Positions 9,249-18,026 of a DNA stretch of 64,000 nt are shown piece after piece (positions within the stretch are counted from its first letter, which is position 1; each line of letters starts with the position of its first letter). The stretch is from NCBI GenBank assembly GCA_964583865.1, contig CAZOXZ010000001.1:3101-67100 (forward strand), in the 5' to 3' direction. Under the pieces are notes generated by a model. That model ran no database searches, was not told the DNA's origin, and saw nothing but the letters and a program-made list of their open reading frames with translations. The position numbers were made by a program, and so were the translations under genes. This DNA is from DASSBG01 sp964583865 (GTDB lineage Bacteria; Pseudomonadota; Gammaproteobacteria; Xanthomonadales; Rhodanobacteraceae).

Positions 9249-9268
9249 ACGCCCCGGCGCCGGGGCGT
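9249..9268. terminator. Perfect palindrome after putP, terminator-like
   Basis: A 20-bp perfect palindrome of the form ACGCCCCGG CGCCGGGGCGT lies 24 bp after the putP stop and 21 bp before the cpdB start, followed by TTGTCC. The stem is very stable but the T-run is poor. It could be a weak intrinsic terminator for putP or an operator; position alone favours termination. Confidence 0.45.
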
Positions 9269-9289
9269 TGTCCATCACGAGCGCCTGCC

Positions 9290-11302
9290 ATGTCTCTTTG
9301 TCCACGCCTGCATTCCATCGCCCCGCTTGTGGCCGCATCACTGGCCTTGTTTTTGGCCGGCTGCGCCGGACCAGGAACCCGCCCCACCACGGTGCCGGTC
9401 GGCAGCACGGCAAAGCTGACGCTGCTGGAAACCACCGACATCCATGCGCATGTCCTCGGTTTCGACTATTACCGCCTGCAAGACGACCCGCACGTGGGCC
9501 TGTCGCGCGCCGCGACGCTCATCGAAAAGGCCCGCAAGCGCTACACCAACACCCTGCTGTTCGATGCCGGCGATACCATCCAGGGCTCGGTGCTGGCCGA
9601 CTACCAGGCGCTGGTGAACCCGGTGGACTGCGACGAGGAGCTGGCGGTGTTCAAGGTCATGGACGCCATCGGCTACGATGGCGGCACGGCCGGCAATCAT
9701 GAGTTCAACTACGGCCTGAAATTCCTGTCGCAGGTGACCGGCACGCCGATGCATATTGCCGGCATGCCGTTGCTGGAATGCCACGGACCGGACTATCCCA
9801 TCGTCTTGGCGAACGTGTTCTCGCTGGAAACCGGCAAGCCGATCTTTCGGCCCTGGGCCATCATCCACAGCACCATCCGGGCGACCACACCGGATGGGCG
9901 CTCGGTCGAGGCACCCTTGTCCATCGGTCTGATCGGCTTCACGCCGCCGCGCATCATGGAGTGGGACGAGCAGACCCTCAAAGGCAAGGTGCGCGTCATG
10001 GGCCTGGTCGAGGCAGCCGAGAAATACCTGCCCGAGATCGAAGCGCAACGGCCGGACCTCATCATCGGCATCGTCCACGGCGGCATCACGCGCGGCAAGT
10101 ACACCTCCGAGAAGGTCAACGCCGTGCAATACCTGGCCAAGGTACCGGGCTTTGACGCCCTGATGATGGGCCACCAGCACACGGTGTTCCCCGGGCCGCG
10201 CTTTGACGACCTGCCCGGCATCGACGACGAGCGAGGCACGGTGCATGGCGTGCCGGCTGTGATGGGCGGCTTTTTCGGCAAGGACATCGGCCTGGTGCAC
10301 CTCGAGCTGGCCTTCCGCGATGGCCAGTGGCATTCCGATGCCGCCGCCGCGCACAGCGAGACCTGGCCGATCTGCCCCGAGCGTGACCAGTGCGTGCCGG
10401 CGGATCCGTCCGTTGCCGCCATGGTGGCCAAGGTGCAGCAAGGCGCCGTGGCCTACGTCAACACGCCCATCGGCGCGACCAGTTTCCGCATGTCCAGCTA
10501 CTTTGCCGACCTCGGCGACATGACAGCCGTGGCCGCGGTCAATGCGGCCCAGCGCGCGCGCGTGACGCAGGCCATCGCCGACAGCCACCCGGAGTTGGTC
10601 GGCATCCCGGTGCTGTCGGCCGCCGCGGCCTTCCGCACGGGCTTTGCCGGCCCGGACGACTACACCGACGTGCCCGCCGGCAAGCTCAGCATCCGCAATG
10701 CCGCGGATCTGTACTACTACCCGAACACGCTGGCGGCGGTAAAGATCGACGGCGCCGGCCTGAAAGCCTGGCTGGAACGCGCCGCCGGGCGCTTCAACCG
10801 CATCGATCCGCACAATCCCGAGCCGCAAGCGCTGATCAGCAAGCGCTTCCCGGGCTACAACTTCGACCAACTGGCCGGCGCCGGGCTGCACTACGTCATC
10901 GACGTCAGCAAGCCACGCGGCCAGCGCATTATCGCGCTGACTCTGGACGGTCAGCCGGTGCAACCGGACCAGGCCTTCATCGTCGCCACCAACAACTACC
11001 GCGCCAGTGGCGGCGGCGGTTTCCCGGGCATGGACGGCAGTCGCACGGTGCTGGCACCGGAGATCGAGAACCGCCAGGTGCTGATCAACTGGCTGCGCGC
11101 CGCGCCGACGCTGGAAAAAAAGGACTTCGTGCTCGACTCCTGGGATTTCGCGCCGCTGGACACGGCCGGGCCGGTGACCATCACCAGCGCCAGCGGCAAG
11201 CTCGACGTGGCCCGCATGGACGGCCTGGACAACATCCGCCTGCTGCAGCACAACGGCGACGGCACCAGCACCTATGCGGTGGACTTGTCGAAGCCGGAAT
11301 GA
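9290..11302 (+). CDS. cpdB: 2',3'-cyclic-nucleotide 2'-phosphodiesterase / 3'-nucleotidase, lipoprotein form
   Basis: A 670-residue periplasmic bifunctional enzyme that opens 2',3'-cyclic nucleotides and then removes the 3'-phosphate, salvaging nucleosides from RNA breakdown. The N-terminal calcineurin-like metallophosphatase domain shows the metal motifs LLETTDIHAH, DAGDTIQG, AGNHEFNYG, IVHGGI and GHQHTVFPG. The C-terminal 5'-nucleotidase domain carries NNYRASGGGGFPGMDG, typical of CpdB. The signal peptide ends in a lipobox (LFLAGC, Cys about 24), so the protein is probably lipid-anchored; E. coli CpdB is soluble. The ATG at 9290 was chosen as it precedes the signal peptide. It converges on ydfG with a 6-bp gap. 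Confidence 0.92.
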   Translation: MSLCPRLHSIAPLVAASLALFLAGCAGPGTRPTTVPVGSTAKLTLLETTDIHAHVLGFDYYRLQDDPHVGLSRAATLIEKARKRYTNTLLFDAGDTIQGSVLADYQALVNPVDCDEELAVFKVMDAIGYDGGTAGNHEFNYGLKFLSQVTGTPMHIAGMPLLECHGPDYPIVLANVFSLETGKPIFRPWAIIHSTIRATTPDGRSVEAPLSIGLIGFTPPRIMEWDEQTLKGKVRVMGLVEAAEKYLPEIEAQRPDLIIGIVHGGITRGKYTSEKVNAVQYLAKVPGFDALMMGHQHTVFPGPRFDDLPGIDDERGTVHGVPAVMGGFFGKDIGLVHLELAFRDGQWHSDAAAAHSETWPICPERDQCVPADPSVAAMVAKVQQGAVAYVNTPIGATSFRMSSYFADLGDMTAVAAVNAAQRARVTQAIADSHPELVGIPVLSAAAAFRTGFAGPDDYTDVPAGKLSIRNAADLYYYPNTLAAVKIDGAGLKAWLERAAGRFNRIDPHNPEPQALISKRFPGYNFDQLAGAGLHYVIDVSKPRGQRIIALTLDGQPVQPDQAFIVATNNYRASGGGGFPGMDGSRTVLAPEIENRQVLINWLRAAPTLEKKDFVLDSWDFAPLDTAGPVTITSASGKLDVARMDGLDNIRLLQHNGDGTSTYAVDLSKPE

Positions 11303-11308
11303 GGGCCG

Positions 11309-12055
11309 TCAGGCGCGTGCGACCTGCAGCCCGGCGGCCGACTGGCTGACAGGCATCAACTCCAGGCGATTGACGTTGAGATGCCCCGGCAGGTTGGCGA
11401 TCCACCACACCGTGTCGGCAATATCCGTGGCGGTGATGGGGTCGGTGCCGGCGTAAAGCTTGTCCGAAGCGGCCCGGTCGCCGCCGGTGCGCACCAGCGT
11501 GAACTCGGTTTCGGCCATGCCGGGCTCGATGTTGCTGACGCGCACGCCGGTGCCGTGCAGGTCCACCCGCAGGTTGGCCGAGAACTGCGCCACGAAGGCC
11601 TTGGTGGCACCGTAGACGTTGCCGCCCGGATACGGGTAGCTGCCCGAAATGGAGCCGATGTTGACGATGGCGCCGCGCCGCTCAATGAGGCGCGGCAGCA
11701 GCAGCCGCGTCAGCCGTACCAGCGCGCTGACGTTGGTGTCGATCATCTGCTGCCACTGGTCGATGTCGCTTTCTTGCGCCGGGACGGTACCCAGCGCCAG
11801 ACCGGCGTTGTTGACCAGCAAGTCGATGCCGGCAAAGTCCGCCGGCAAGGCGTCAACGACATCGGCCATGGCCACGGCATCGCGCATGTCGAAGACCGCC
11901 GCGTGGATCCGGTCCGTGCCGAAGCGCTGCTGCAAGGCCGTCAGACGTTCGGCACGGCGGGCACAGGCCACCACGCGCCAGCCCTCGCTGGCAAAACGTT
12001 CGGCCATGGCCGCACCGAAGCCGGCACTGGCACCGGTGATGAAAACCGTCTTCAT
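11309..12055 (-). CDS. ydfG: NADP-dependent 3-hydroxy acid dehydrogenase YdfG
   Basis: A 248-residue classical SDR that closely follows E. coli YdfG along its whole length. YdfG oxidises L-allo-threonine, serine and 3-hydroxypropionate and reduces malonic semialdehyde. The cofactor motif TGASAGFG begins near residue 7, NNAGLALG is near 85, IGSISGSYPYPGGNVYGATK contains the catalytic Ser/Tyr/Lys, and the C-terminus shows the family-specific WWIANLPGHLNVNRLELMP and QSAAGL. ATG at 12055 lies 4 bp after the end of the SPOR gene, so it is probably the last gene of an argS-SPOR-ydfG transcript. Confidence 0.92.
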   Translation of the reverse strand: MKTVFITGASAGFGAAMAERFASEGWRVVACARRAERLTALQQRFGTDRIHAAVFDMRDAVAMADVVDALPADFAGIDLLVNNAGLALGTVPAQESDIDQWQQMIDTNVSALVRLTRLLLPRLIERRGAIVNIGSISGSYPYPGGNVYGATKAFVAQFSANLRVDLHGTGVRVSNIEPGMAETEFTLVRTGGDRAASDKLYAGTDPITATDIADTVWWIANLPGHLNVNRLELMPVSQSAAGLQVARA

Positions 12056-12059
12056 CGCA

Positions 12060-12632
12060 TCATTCCTTCAGCGCTAGCGCCTTGATGCCGGCTTGCTGCA
12101 AACGGTTGCGCGTCTCTTCCAGCGCCGCGGCATCGTCGAACGGGCCCAGGCGGACACGGTGCCAGGTCTGGCCGTCGATAGTGACATCCCGGACCTGCGA
12201 GGAGTAGCCCAGCAAGGCGAGCCGCGCTTTCAGCTTGTTGGCGTCACTGCTGCTGGGAAAGGAACCGGCCTGCAACACGTAGCTGCCACTGTCGGTCGAC
12301 TTCGACTTGTCGCCGGCCGCCGTGGGCTGGCCAACGTCGTCCCGGGCCGGGTGGGCCTCGGGGATCACCACGCGCCGTTCTGGCAGTTCGGTATAAAAGC
12401 CCCAGGATTCCTTGTCCGGCTCGGCAGCAATACCAGGCTTGCTGGGCGCTGGCACCGTGGCATCGGGCTGCGGCGTGGGGCCGTCCGGGTCGCGCAAGGT
12501 GGGCGCATAGCCGGCCAGGAACACCCAGCTGGCCAGAATCACGCCCAGAACCACGCCCAGCAGCAGCCAGGCCCAGGCCGGGACGCGCGGTTGATTCCCG
12601 CGTACCGCCTGCTTGCGTTTCTTCCCTGCCAC
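12060..12632 (-). CDS. SPOR domain-containing membrane protein (FtsN-like)
   Basis: A 190-residue bitopic membrane protein. A basic N-terminus (KKRKQAVRGNQ) is followed by one transmembrane helix (about 20-42, WAWLLLGVVLGVILASWVF), a proline-rich periplasmic linker and a C-terminal SPOR domain (about 112-190, SYVLQAGSFPSSSDANKLKA to RLGPFDDAAALEETRNRL). SPOR domains bind denuded peptidoglycan at the septum, so a role in cell division or wall remodelling is likely. The start is GTG, supported by GGAGGA seven bases upstream; it overlaps the argS stop TAG by one base. This argS-SPOR order is common in gammaproteobacteria, where the gene is annotated ftsN or dedD-like. Confidence 0.87.
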   Translation of the reverse strand: MAGKKRKQAVRGNQPRVPAWAWLLLGVVLGVILASWVFLAGYAPTLRDPDGPTPQPDATVPAPSKPGIAAEPDKESWGFYTELPERRVVIPEAHPARDDVGQPTAAGDKSKSTDSGSYVLQAGSFPSSSDANKLKARLALLGYSSQVRDVTIDGQTWHRVRLGPFDDAAALEETRNRLQQAGIKALALKE

Positions 12633-14338
12633 TACACGTCCTCCGTTCGTTCTGCCATGCGCTGCGGCGCGTCCAGACCCAGCAGGGCCAGGCCGTTGGC
12701 CAGCACCTGACGCGTCGCCAGTGCCAGGTACAGGCGGGCGTTGCGCACGGTCGCATCGGCGACCAGAAAATGCTGGCTGTTGTAATAGCTGTGCAGCTCG
12801 CCCGCCACATCGCGCAGGTATTGTGCCACGGCGTGCGGCTCAAGACGCTCGGCGGCTGCCGCCAGCATCTCCGGGTAGCGCGACAAGGTCACCATCAAGG
12901 TTCGCGCATGCGGGTCTTCCAGCTGGTCCAGAGCCGCCCGACCGGCCGCTTCGTCAAAGGTCAGGCCTTGCGCCTCCAGTTTCTCCATCACCGAACACAA
13001 CCGCGCATGGGCGTACTGGATGTAGTACACCGGGTTGTCGTTGGACTGCGAACGCGCCAGGTCGATGTCGAAGACGATCTGCGAGTCGGCCTTGCGCTCG
13101 ACCAGGAAATAGCGCGTGGCATCGCGCCCGACCTCGTCGATGAGATCGCGCAAGGTGAGGTAACTGCCGGCACGCTTGGACAGCTTCACTTCCTCGCCGC
13201 CGCGGGTGACGGTGACCATCTGGTGCAGCACATACTCCGGCCAGCCGGCCGGGATGCCGACGTCCAGCGCCTGCAGCCCCGCGCGCACGCGCGCCAGCGA
13301 GCCGTGGTGATCCGAACCCAACTCGGTGATGGCACGCACATAGCCGCGCTGCCACTTGCTCCAGTGGTAGGCCACATCCGGCACGAAGTAGGTGAAATGG
13401 CCGTCCGACTTGCGCATCACGCGGTCCTTGTCGTCGCCGAAGTCGGTGCTGCGCAGCCACAAGGCACCGTCCTCCTCGTAGCTGTGGCCACGCTCGGCGA
13501 GCTCGGCCACGGTATTGTCCACCATGCCATCGGCATACAGCGAGGACTCCAGAAAGTACACGTCGAAGCCGACGCCGAAGGCCTTCAGATCGCCGTCCTG
13601 CTCCTCGCGCAACACGGCCACGGCGAAGCGGCGAATGCCGTCCAGGTCATCCACCTGGCCGGTGGCGGTGACGGTGCCGCTGTCGGTCTCGACGCTGTCG
13701 CCGTCCATCCAGCGGCGCGCCACCTCCTTGATGTACTCGCCACGGTAGCCATCGGCCGGCCAATCCGGGTCATCGGGACCCAGGCCGCGAGCACGCGCCT
13801 GCACCGACAAGGCCAGGTTGTCGATCTGCGCGCCGGCATCGTTGTAGTAGTACTCGCGGCGCACATCCCAGCCCGTCGCCTCCAGCAGAGCACTGATGCA
13901 GTCGCCGAGAATGGCCGCACGGCCGTGGCCGACATGCAGCGGCCCGGTTGGATTGGCCGAGACGAACTCCACGCCCACGGTCACGCCCTGGCCGGCGTTG
14001 TTGCGGCCGTAGGCTTCGCCCATCTCGACGATGCGCTCCAGCTCGGCATGCCAAGCCGCCGGCGTCAGGAACAGGTTGATGAACCCCGGCCCCGCGACCT
14101 CGACCTTGTTCACCATGTCGCTGGCGGGCAGGGCCGCGATGATGGCCTCGGCCAGCTGGCGCGGGTTGCGTCGCGCGCTGCGAGCCAGCAGCATGGCGAC
14201 ATTGCAGGCAAAATCACCGTGTTCCGGCGAGCGCGTGCGCTCGAGAACGTAGTCGGGGATGGCATCGCGTTCCAGCGTGCCGTCGGCCACCAGTTGGTCG
14301 AGCGCCTGATTGACGAGGGCGTACAGTTGTTCCTTCAT
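12632..14338 (-). CDS. argS: Arginyl-tRNA synthetase
   Basis: A 568-residue class I aminoacyl-tRNA synthetase charging tRNA-Arg in the cytoplasm. The order of domains is an Add1 N-terminal domain (about 1-90), a catalytic core with the HIGH-like motif NPTGPLHVGHGRA near 125, the KMSK-like loop EVKLSKRAGSYLTLRDLI, and the DALR anticodon-binding domain at the C-terminus (YIQYAHARLCS onward). ArgS enzymes often lack the canonical KMSK lysine; here KLSKR is present. The ATG at 14338 was chosen because MKEQLYALVNQAL matches the family start; a 21-codon upstream extension is not conserved in style. It ends in TAG, overlapping the next gene by one base. Confidence 0.96.
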   Translation of the reverse strand: MKEQLYALVNQALDQLVADGTLERDAIPDYVLERTRSPEHGDFACNVAMLLARSARRNPRQLAEAIIAALPASDMVNKVEVAGPGFINLFLTPAAWHAELERIVEMGEAYGRNNAGQGVTVGVEFVSANPTGPLHVGHGRAAILGDCISALLEATGWDVRREYYYNDAGAQIDNLALSVQARARGLGPDDPDWPADGYRGEYIKEVARRWMDGDSVETDSGTVTATGQVDDLDGIRRFAVAVLREEQDGDLKAFGVGFDVYFLESSLYADGMVDNTVAELAERGHSYEEDGALWLRSTDFGDDKDRVMRKSDGHFTYFVPDVAYHWSKWQRGYVRAITELGSDHHGSLARVRAGLQALDVGIPAGWPEYVLHQMVTVTRGGEEVKLSKRAGSYLTLRDLIDEVGRDATRYFLVERKADSQIVFDIDLARSQSNDNPVYYIQYAHARLCSVMEKLEAQGLTFDEAAGRAALDQLEDPHARTLMVTLSRYPEMLAAAAERLEPHAVAQYLRDVAGELHSYYNSQHFLVADATVRNARLYLALATRQVLANGLALLGLDAPQRMAERTEDV

Positions 14339-14451
14339 GACAGTTCGGGGCGGATCGGGCCCGGTATCGTACCAGCGTTGGCCTGTACCACAAGCGGGCA
14401 ACGCTGCGCCATGGCTTGCGAAAGGCCTGCGTCGGCACCATCTGCAGAGGC

Positions 14452-15168
14452 ATGAGCAAGATGTATTTCGACCTCGACCCGACCGCGGTGAACCGTGCCA
14501 GCATCGCCGACGATCGCCGTCGCTGGCGTTTTGCCTTCATGTGGACGGGCGGCTTCGTGCTGTTGCTGTGGCTGATCCTGGCCGTACAGGCTGCCACCGG
14601 CTTCAATCCGGGCGCGCTGGGTGTGCGCCCGCGCACACTCTCGGGCTTGATCGGCATCCTCACCGCCCCGCTGGTCCATTCCGGCTTCGCTCACCTGTTC
14701 GCCAACACCTCCGCGCTGCTGGTGCTGGGCGTACTGGCTTTCCGGCTGTACCCGCGCGCCATCCGCTACGGCCTGCCCATCATCTGGCTGGGCTCCGGCA
14801 CCCTGGTGTGGCTGCTGGCGCGGCCGGCGGCCCACATCGGCGCCAGCGGCATCACCCACGGCCTGATGTTCTTCATCTTCGCCATGGGCCTGCTGCGCCA
14901 CGAACGCCTGGCCATCCTGGCCTCGATGGTGGTGTTCTTCCTGTACGGCTCGATGATCTACGGCGTCCTGCCACAGGACCCGAGCATCTCCTTCGAGTAC
15001 CACCTGTTCGGCTCCCTTTGCGGCCTGCTGGCCGCGATGGGCCTGTCACGCATGGACCCGCTGCCGCCGCGCAAGAAATACAGCTGGGACCACGAAGACG
15101 AGGAAGACGAAGACGACCCGGACTTCCAGCCCATCGACTGGGCCGTGGATGATGAGGACAGGCCGTAG
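14452..15168 (+). CDS. Rhomboid family intramembrane serine protease
   Basis: A 238-residue membrane protein of the GlpG/rhomboid family, which cuts transmembrane helices inside the bilayer. Six hydrophobic segments are visible. The oxyanion-hole motif HSGFAHLFANTSALLVLG contains the HxxxN element, the catalytic serine is in HIGASGITHGL (GxSG-type GASG), and the partner histidine is in FEYHLFGSLCGLLAAM. A basic patch and an unusually acidic C-terminal tail (DHEDEEDEDDPDF) face the cytoplasm. AGAGGC lies 4 bp before the ATG at 14452; a second ATG nine bases on is also possible. Substrates are unknown. Confidence 0.87.
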   Translation: MSKMYFDLDPTAVNRASIADDRRRWRFAFMWTGGFVLLLWLILAVQAATGFNPGALGVRPRTLSGLIGILTAPLVHSGFAHLFANTSALLVLGVLAFRLYPRAIRYGLPIIWLGSGTLVWLLARPAAHIGASGITHGLMFFIFAMGLLRHERLAILASMVVFFLYGSMIYGVLPQDPSISFEYHLFGSLCGLLAAMGLSRMDPLPPRKKYSWDHEDEEDEDDPDFQPIDWAVDDEDRP

Positions 15169-15196
15169 GGTGGGAGCGGGGATGGAGCAGGAAGCA

Positions 15197-15260
15197 GGGA
15201 ATGGGGAATCGGGAATCGGGAATAGGGAACAGGGAATAGGGAATAGGGAATAGGGAATCG
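15197..15260. repeat. GGGAATC/GGGAATA heptad tandem repeat
   Basis: About nine imperfect units of GGGAAT(A/C) in a row between rhomboid and purD. The same unit type recurs at 29294-29344. Such arrays are common in xanthomonad intergenic DNA. The first dispersed hairpin repeat follows directly. Confidence 0.85.
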
Positions 15261-15262
15261 GT

Positions 15263-15352
15263 GCCGGATCCGCGCTGCGCGCTTGATCCGGCCTACGTCA
15301 AGCTACCGGGCACCCCGTAGGCCCGCTCAAGGAGCGCAGCGACGGAGCGGGC
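15263..15352. repeat. Dispersed double-hairpin intergenic repeat, copy 2
   Basis: Inverted copy of the element at 2031-2118. The hairpin 15263-15292 matches 2089-2118 and the hairpin 15321-15352 matches 2031-2062, with a diverged spacer between them. It lies between the convergent rhomboid and purD genes, where it may stop transcription from both sides. Confidence 0.75.
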
Positions 15353-15394
15353 ATTTGGGTCGGGAATCGGGATCCGCGACCCGAACAAGCGCAA

Positions 15395-16678
15395 CTACAA
15401 CGCGTGATGTCCGATGTCGCCGCGGCAGAAGGCGCCTTCAAAGCTGATTTCGCTGGCGGCTTCGTAGGCTTTGTGCTTGGCTCCGGCGAGGGTTTCATCC
15501 AGGGCACAGACGCACAGGACGCGGCCGCCGGCGGTGACCACCTGGCCATCGTCGGCGAGGCGGGTGCCGGCGTGGAAGACTTTCACGTGCGGGGCTTCGG
15601 CGCGTTCCAGGCCGGCAATCGGCAGGCCCTTGCGCACGCGGCCCGGGTAGCCGCCCGAGCACAGCACCACGCCCAGGGCCGCGCGCGGATCCCAGTGGGT
15701 CGTGGCTGCATCCAGCTCGCGGTCCAGGGCTGCCTCGATCAGGTCGGCGAGGTCGGACTCCAGGCGCAGCAGCAAGGGCTGGGTTTCCGGGTCACCCATG
15801 CGCACGTTGAACTCCACCACGTGAGGGTTGCCGGCAGCATCGATCATCAGGCCGGCGTACAGGAAGCCGATGAAGGGCGTGCCGTCCGCCGCCATGCCGT
15901 CCAGCACCGGCTGGATGACACGCGCCATGATGCGCTGCTCGACATCGGCATCGACACACGGGGCCGGGGAAATGGCGCCCATGCCGCCGGTGTTGGGACC
16001 GATGTCACCGGCGTCACGACGCTTGTGGTCCTGGCTGGAAGCCAGCGGCAGGGCGTGCTTGCCGTCGGCCAAAACAATGAAGCTGGCTTCTTCGCCCTCG
16101 AGGAAGGCCTCGATGACAATCTCGCGCGAGGCCTCGCCGAAAGCCCGGCTGCCCAGCATGTCCCGCACTGCCTGCTCGGCTTCGGCCACGGTCTGGGCCA
16201 CGATCACGCCCTTGCCGCCGGCCAGACCATCGGCCTTGATGACGATGGGTGCGCCCTGCTTGCGCACATGCGCCAGCGCCGGCTCGATCTCGCGGAACAC
16301 GGCATGGCGGGCGGTCGGGATGCCGTGGCGAGCCATGAAATCCTTGGCGAAGGCCTTGGAGCCTTCCAGTTGTGCGGGGATGGCGCGCGGGCCGAAGCAG
16401 CGCAGGCCTGCAGCCGCAAATCGGTCCACCAGCCCGGCCACCAGCGGTGCTTCAGGGCCGACCACGGTAAACATCGGTGCTTCGTCCTGCGCCAGTTGCA
16501 GCAACCCGTTGATGTCGTCGGCAGCCACGGCCACGTTGCGCACATCGGGCTCGGCAGCCGTGCCGGCATTGCCCGGCGCCACCAGGACCTCGTCGATGCG
16601 CGACGAGCGGGCGAGTTTCCAGGCCAGAGCGTGTTCACGGCCACCGCCGCCGATGACCAGTACTTTGCGTTGGGACAT
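15395..16678 (-). CDS. purD: Phosphoribosylamine--glycine ligase (GAR synthetase)
   Basis: A 427-residue ATP-grasp enzyme for step two of purine synthesis: phosphoribosylamine plus glycine plus ATP gives GAR. The N-domain opens with VLVIGGGGREHALAWKLA. The ATP-grasp core has IVIKADGLAGGKGV, GEEASFIVLADGKHALPLAS and QDHKRRDAGDIGPNTGGMGA, and the metal site is EFNVRMGDPETQPLL. The start at 16678 was picked because it puts MSQRKVLVIGGGG at the N-terminus as in the family; the frame is open well upstream but that part lies inside the preceding gene. The preceding gene, encoding an AMP-forming ligase, ends 1 bp away, so the two are co-transcribed. purH is not in this window. Confidence 0.95.
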   Translation of the reverse strand: MSQRKVLVIGGGGREHALAWKLARSSRIDEVLVAPGNAGTAAEPDVRNVAVAADDINGLLQLAQDEAPMFTVVGPEAPLVAGLVDRFAAAGLRCFGPRAIPAQLEGSKAFAKDFMARHGIPTARHAVFREIEPALAHVRKQGAPIVIKADGLAGGKGVIVAQTVAEAEQAVRDMLGSRAFGEASREIVIEAFLEGEEASFIVLADGKHALPLASSQDHKRRDAGDIGPNTGGMGAISPAPCVDADVEQRIMARVIQPVLDGMAADGTPFIGFLYAGLMIDAAGNPHVVEFNVRMGDPETQPLLLRLESDLADLIEAALDRELDAATTHWDPRAALGVVLCSGGYPGRVRKGLPIAGLERAEAPHVKVFHAGTRLADDGQVVTAGGRVLCVCALDETLAGAKHKAYEAASEISFEGAFCRGDIGHHAL

Positions 16679-16679
16679 G

Positions 16680-18011
16680 TCAGGACTCCAGTTCTGCCAG
16701 CGCCTGCAACAAGGCGGCACGCGGCAATTTGCCCACGGCGTTGCGCGGCAGATTGCCGACACGATGCAGCCGACGCGGCAGGAAGGCCGGGTCGATCTGC
16801 CGCCTGAGAGCGGCGAGAATATCAGCTTCGGCCAGCCGCGGCGCCACCACCAGGGCAGCCAGGCGCCGGGTGCGCTGGCCGGGCCGTGCATCGAGCTGGA
16901 ACATCACGCCATCGACGACGCCCTCGATGGCCTTCAGACGTCGTGTCAGATCGTTCAGGGAGGCACGCTTGCCGGCAATTTCCACCTGGTCGGCATGGCG
17001 GCCGCAAAGACGGAAGTGCCGCGCATCGGGTTGTTCCACGAGGTCCGCCAACAGCATGTCTTCAGGCAACCAGTCCGCCCTGACGAGGCTGCCGTCGTCC
17101 CGTGCCACCAACGCGACGCCCTCGTGCAGCGTCCACACATCGCCGCGTACCGGCTGACGGTGGGCGATGATGCAGGTCTCGGTGGCACCGAAGAACTCGA
17201 TGACGGGCGCGCCGCAGCGGCGTTCGGCGCGCTCGGCCAGATCGACCGGCAACGGCGCCGTGGCACTGGCGATGCCGGCCATGGGCGGCAGCTCCAGGCC
17301 CGCATCCAGCAGGCTGGCCAGGTGCAGCGGCGTGGTCACCAGCAGGCGCGGCGCCGGCACCGCTTCAAGTGCCGCAACAATGTCGGCCGGGTACAGCGGC
17401 ACATCGCAGGCCACGGCCAAGGGGCCGCCCAATGGCAACAGCAGGGCCATTTCCACGCCGTACATGTGCTGCGGCGGCACCGTGGGCACGATGTTGAACG
17501 GCCCGCCCGTGGCCTGCATCAACACGGCCATGTTGCGCTCGTTGCTGGCCTGGAATTGACCCCAGAGCTTGCGGTGGGCGCTGGGCTGGCCGGTGGAACC
17601 GGAGGTGTGGCCGATGATGACGCATTGGTCGATCGGGATCATGGGCACGGTCTGGTCGTGCCCGGCGCCCGACGGCGGCAGACGCAGGCAGTCCATGCCC
17701 GGATCGGGATCATCATGCCCGACGACCACCGTGCTGCCCGGATGGGGGGCCCGCACTTCGGCCACGGCCTGCGGCGCCCGCGAGGGCGGCAACAGGCTGC
17801 ACTGGCCGGCGGTGGCGGCAGCGGCAAAGGCCACGGTGAAGTCGTAGCGCTGCCGGCACAGGTTCACCACGGGTGCCGTGGGCGACAGCGCCGCGCGTGC
17901 CTGGGCCACGTCGGCCAGAAACGTCGAGTGCAGGACCGGCTCGCCATCACGCCAGAACAAGGGCCGCAGCGCGTCACCGGCAACCAGCAATGGCAGGGAT
18001 TCGGCGGACAA
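16680..18011 (-). CDS. AMP-forming acyl/aryl-CoA ligase-like enzyme
   Basis: A 443-residue ANL-superfamily adenylating enzyme, short compared with the usual 500-560. The phosphate-binding loop is IIGHTSGSTGQPSAHRKLWG (residues near 130-150), motif A5 is EFFGATETCI, and the C-terminal A10 lysine motif is LPRNAVGKLPR. It should activate a carboxylic acid as an acyl-AMP and pass it to CoA or a carrier protein. The style resembles the ligases of xanthomonadin/aryl-polyene clusters, which activate hydroxybenzoate-like acids, but no polyketide genes or acyl carrier protein are adjacent. It lies between tsaC and purD on the same strand with gaps of 15 and 1 bp. The function is inferred from family only. 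Confidence 0.75.
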   Translation of the reverse strand: MSAESLPLLVAGDALRPLFWRDGEPVLHSTFLADVAQARAALSPTAPVVNLCRQRYDFTVAFAAAATAGQCSLLPPSRAPQAVAEVRAPHPGSTVVVGHDDPDPGMDCLRLPPSGAGHDQTVPMIPIDQCVIIGHTSGSTGQPSAHRKLWGQFQASNERNMAVLMQATGGPFNIVPTVPPQHMYGVEMALLLPLGGPLAVACDVPLYPADIVAALEAVPAPRLLVTTPLHLASLLDAGLELPPMAGIASATAPLPVDLAERAERRCGAPVIEFFGATETCIIAHRQPVRGDVWTLHEGVALVARDDGSLVRADWLPEDMLLADLVEQPDARHFRLCGRHADQVEIAGKRASLNDLTRRLKAIEGVVDGVMFQLDARPGQRTRRLAALVVAPRLAEADILAALRRQIDPAFLPRRLHRVGNLPRNAVGKLPRAALLQALAELES

Positions 18012-18026
18012 GAAAAGCTCCCGGAG

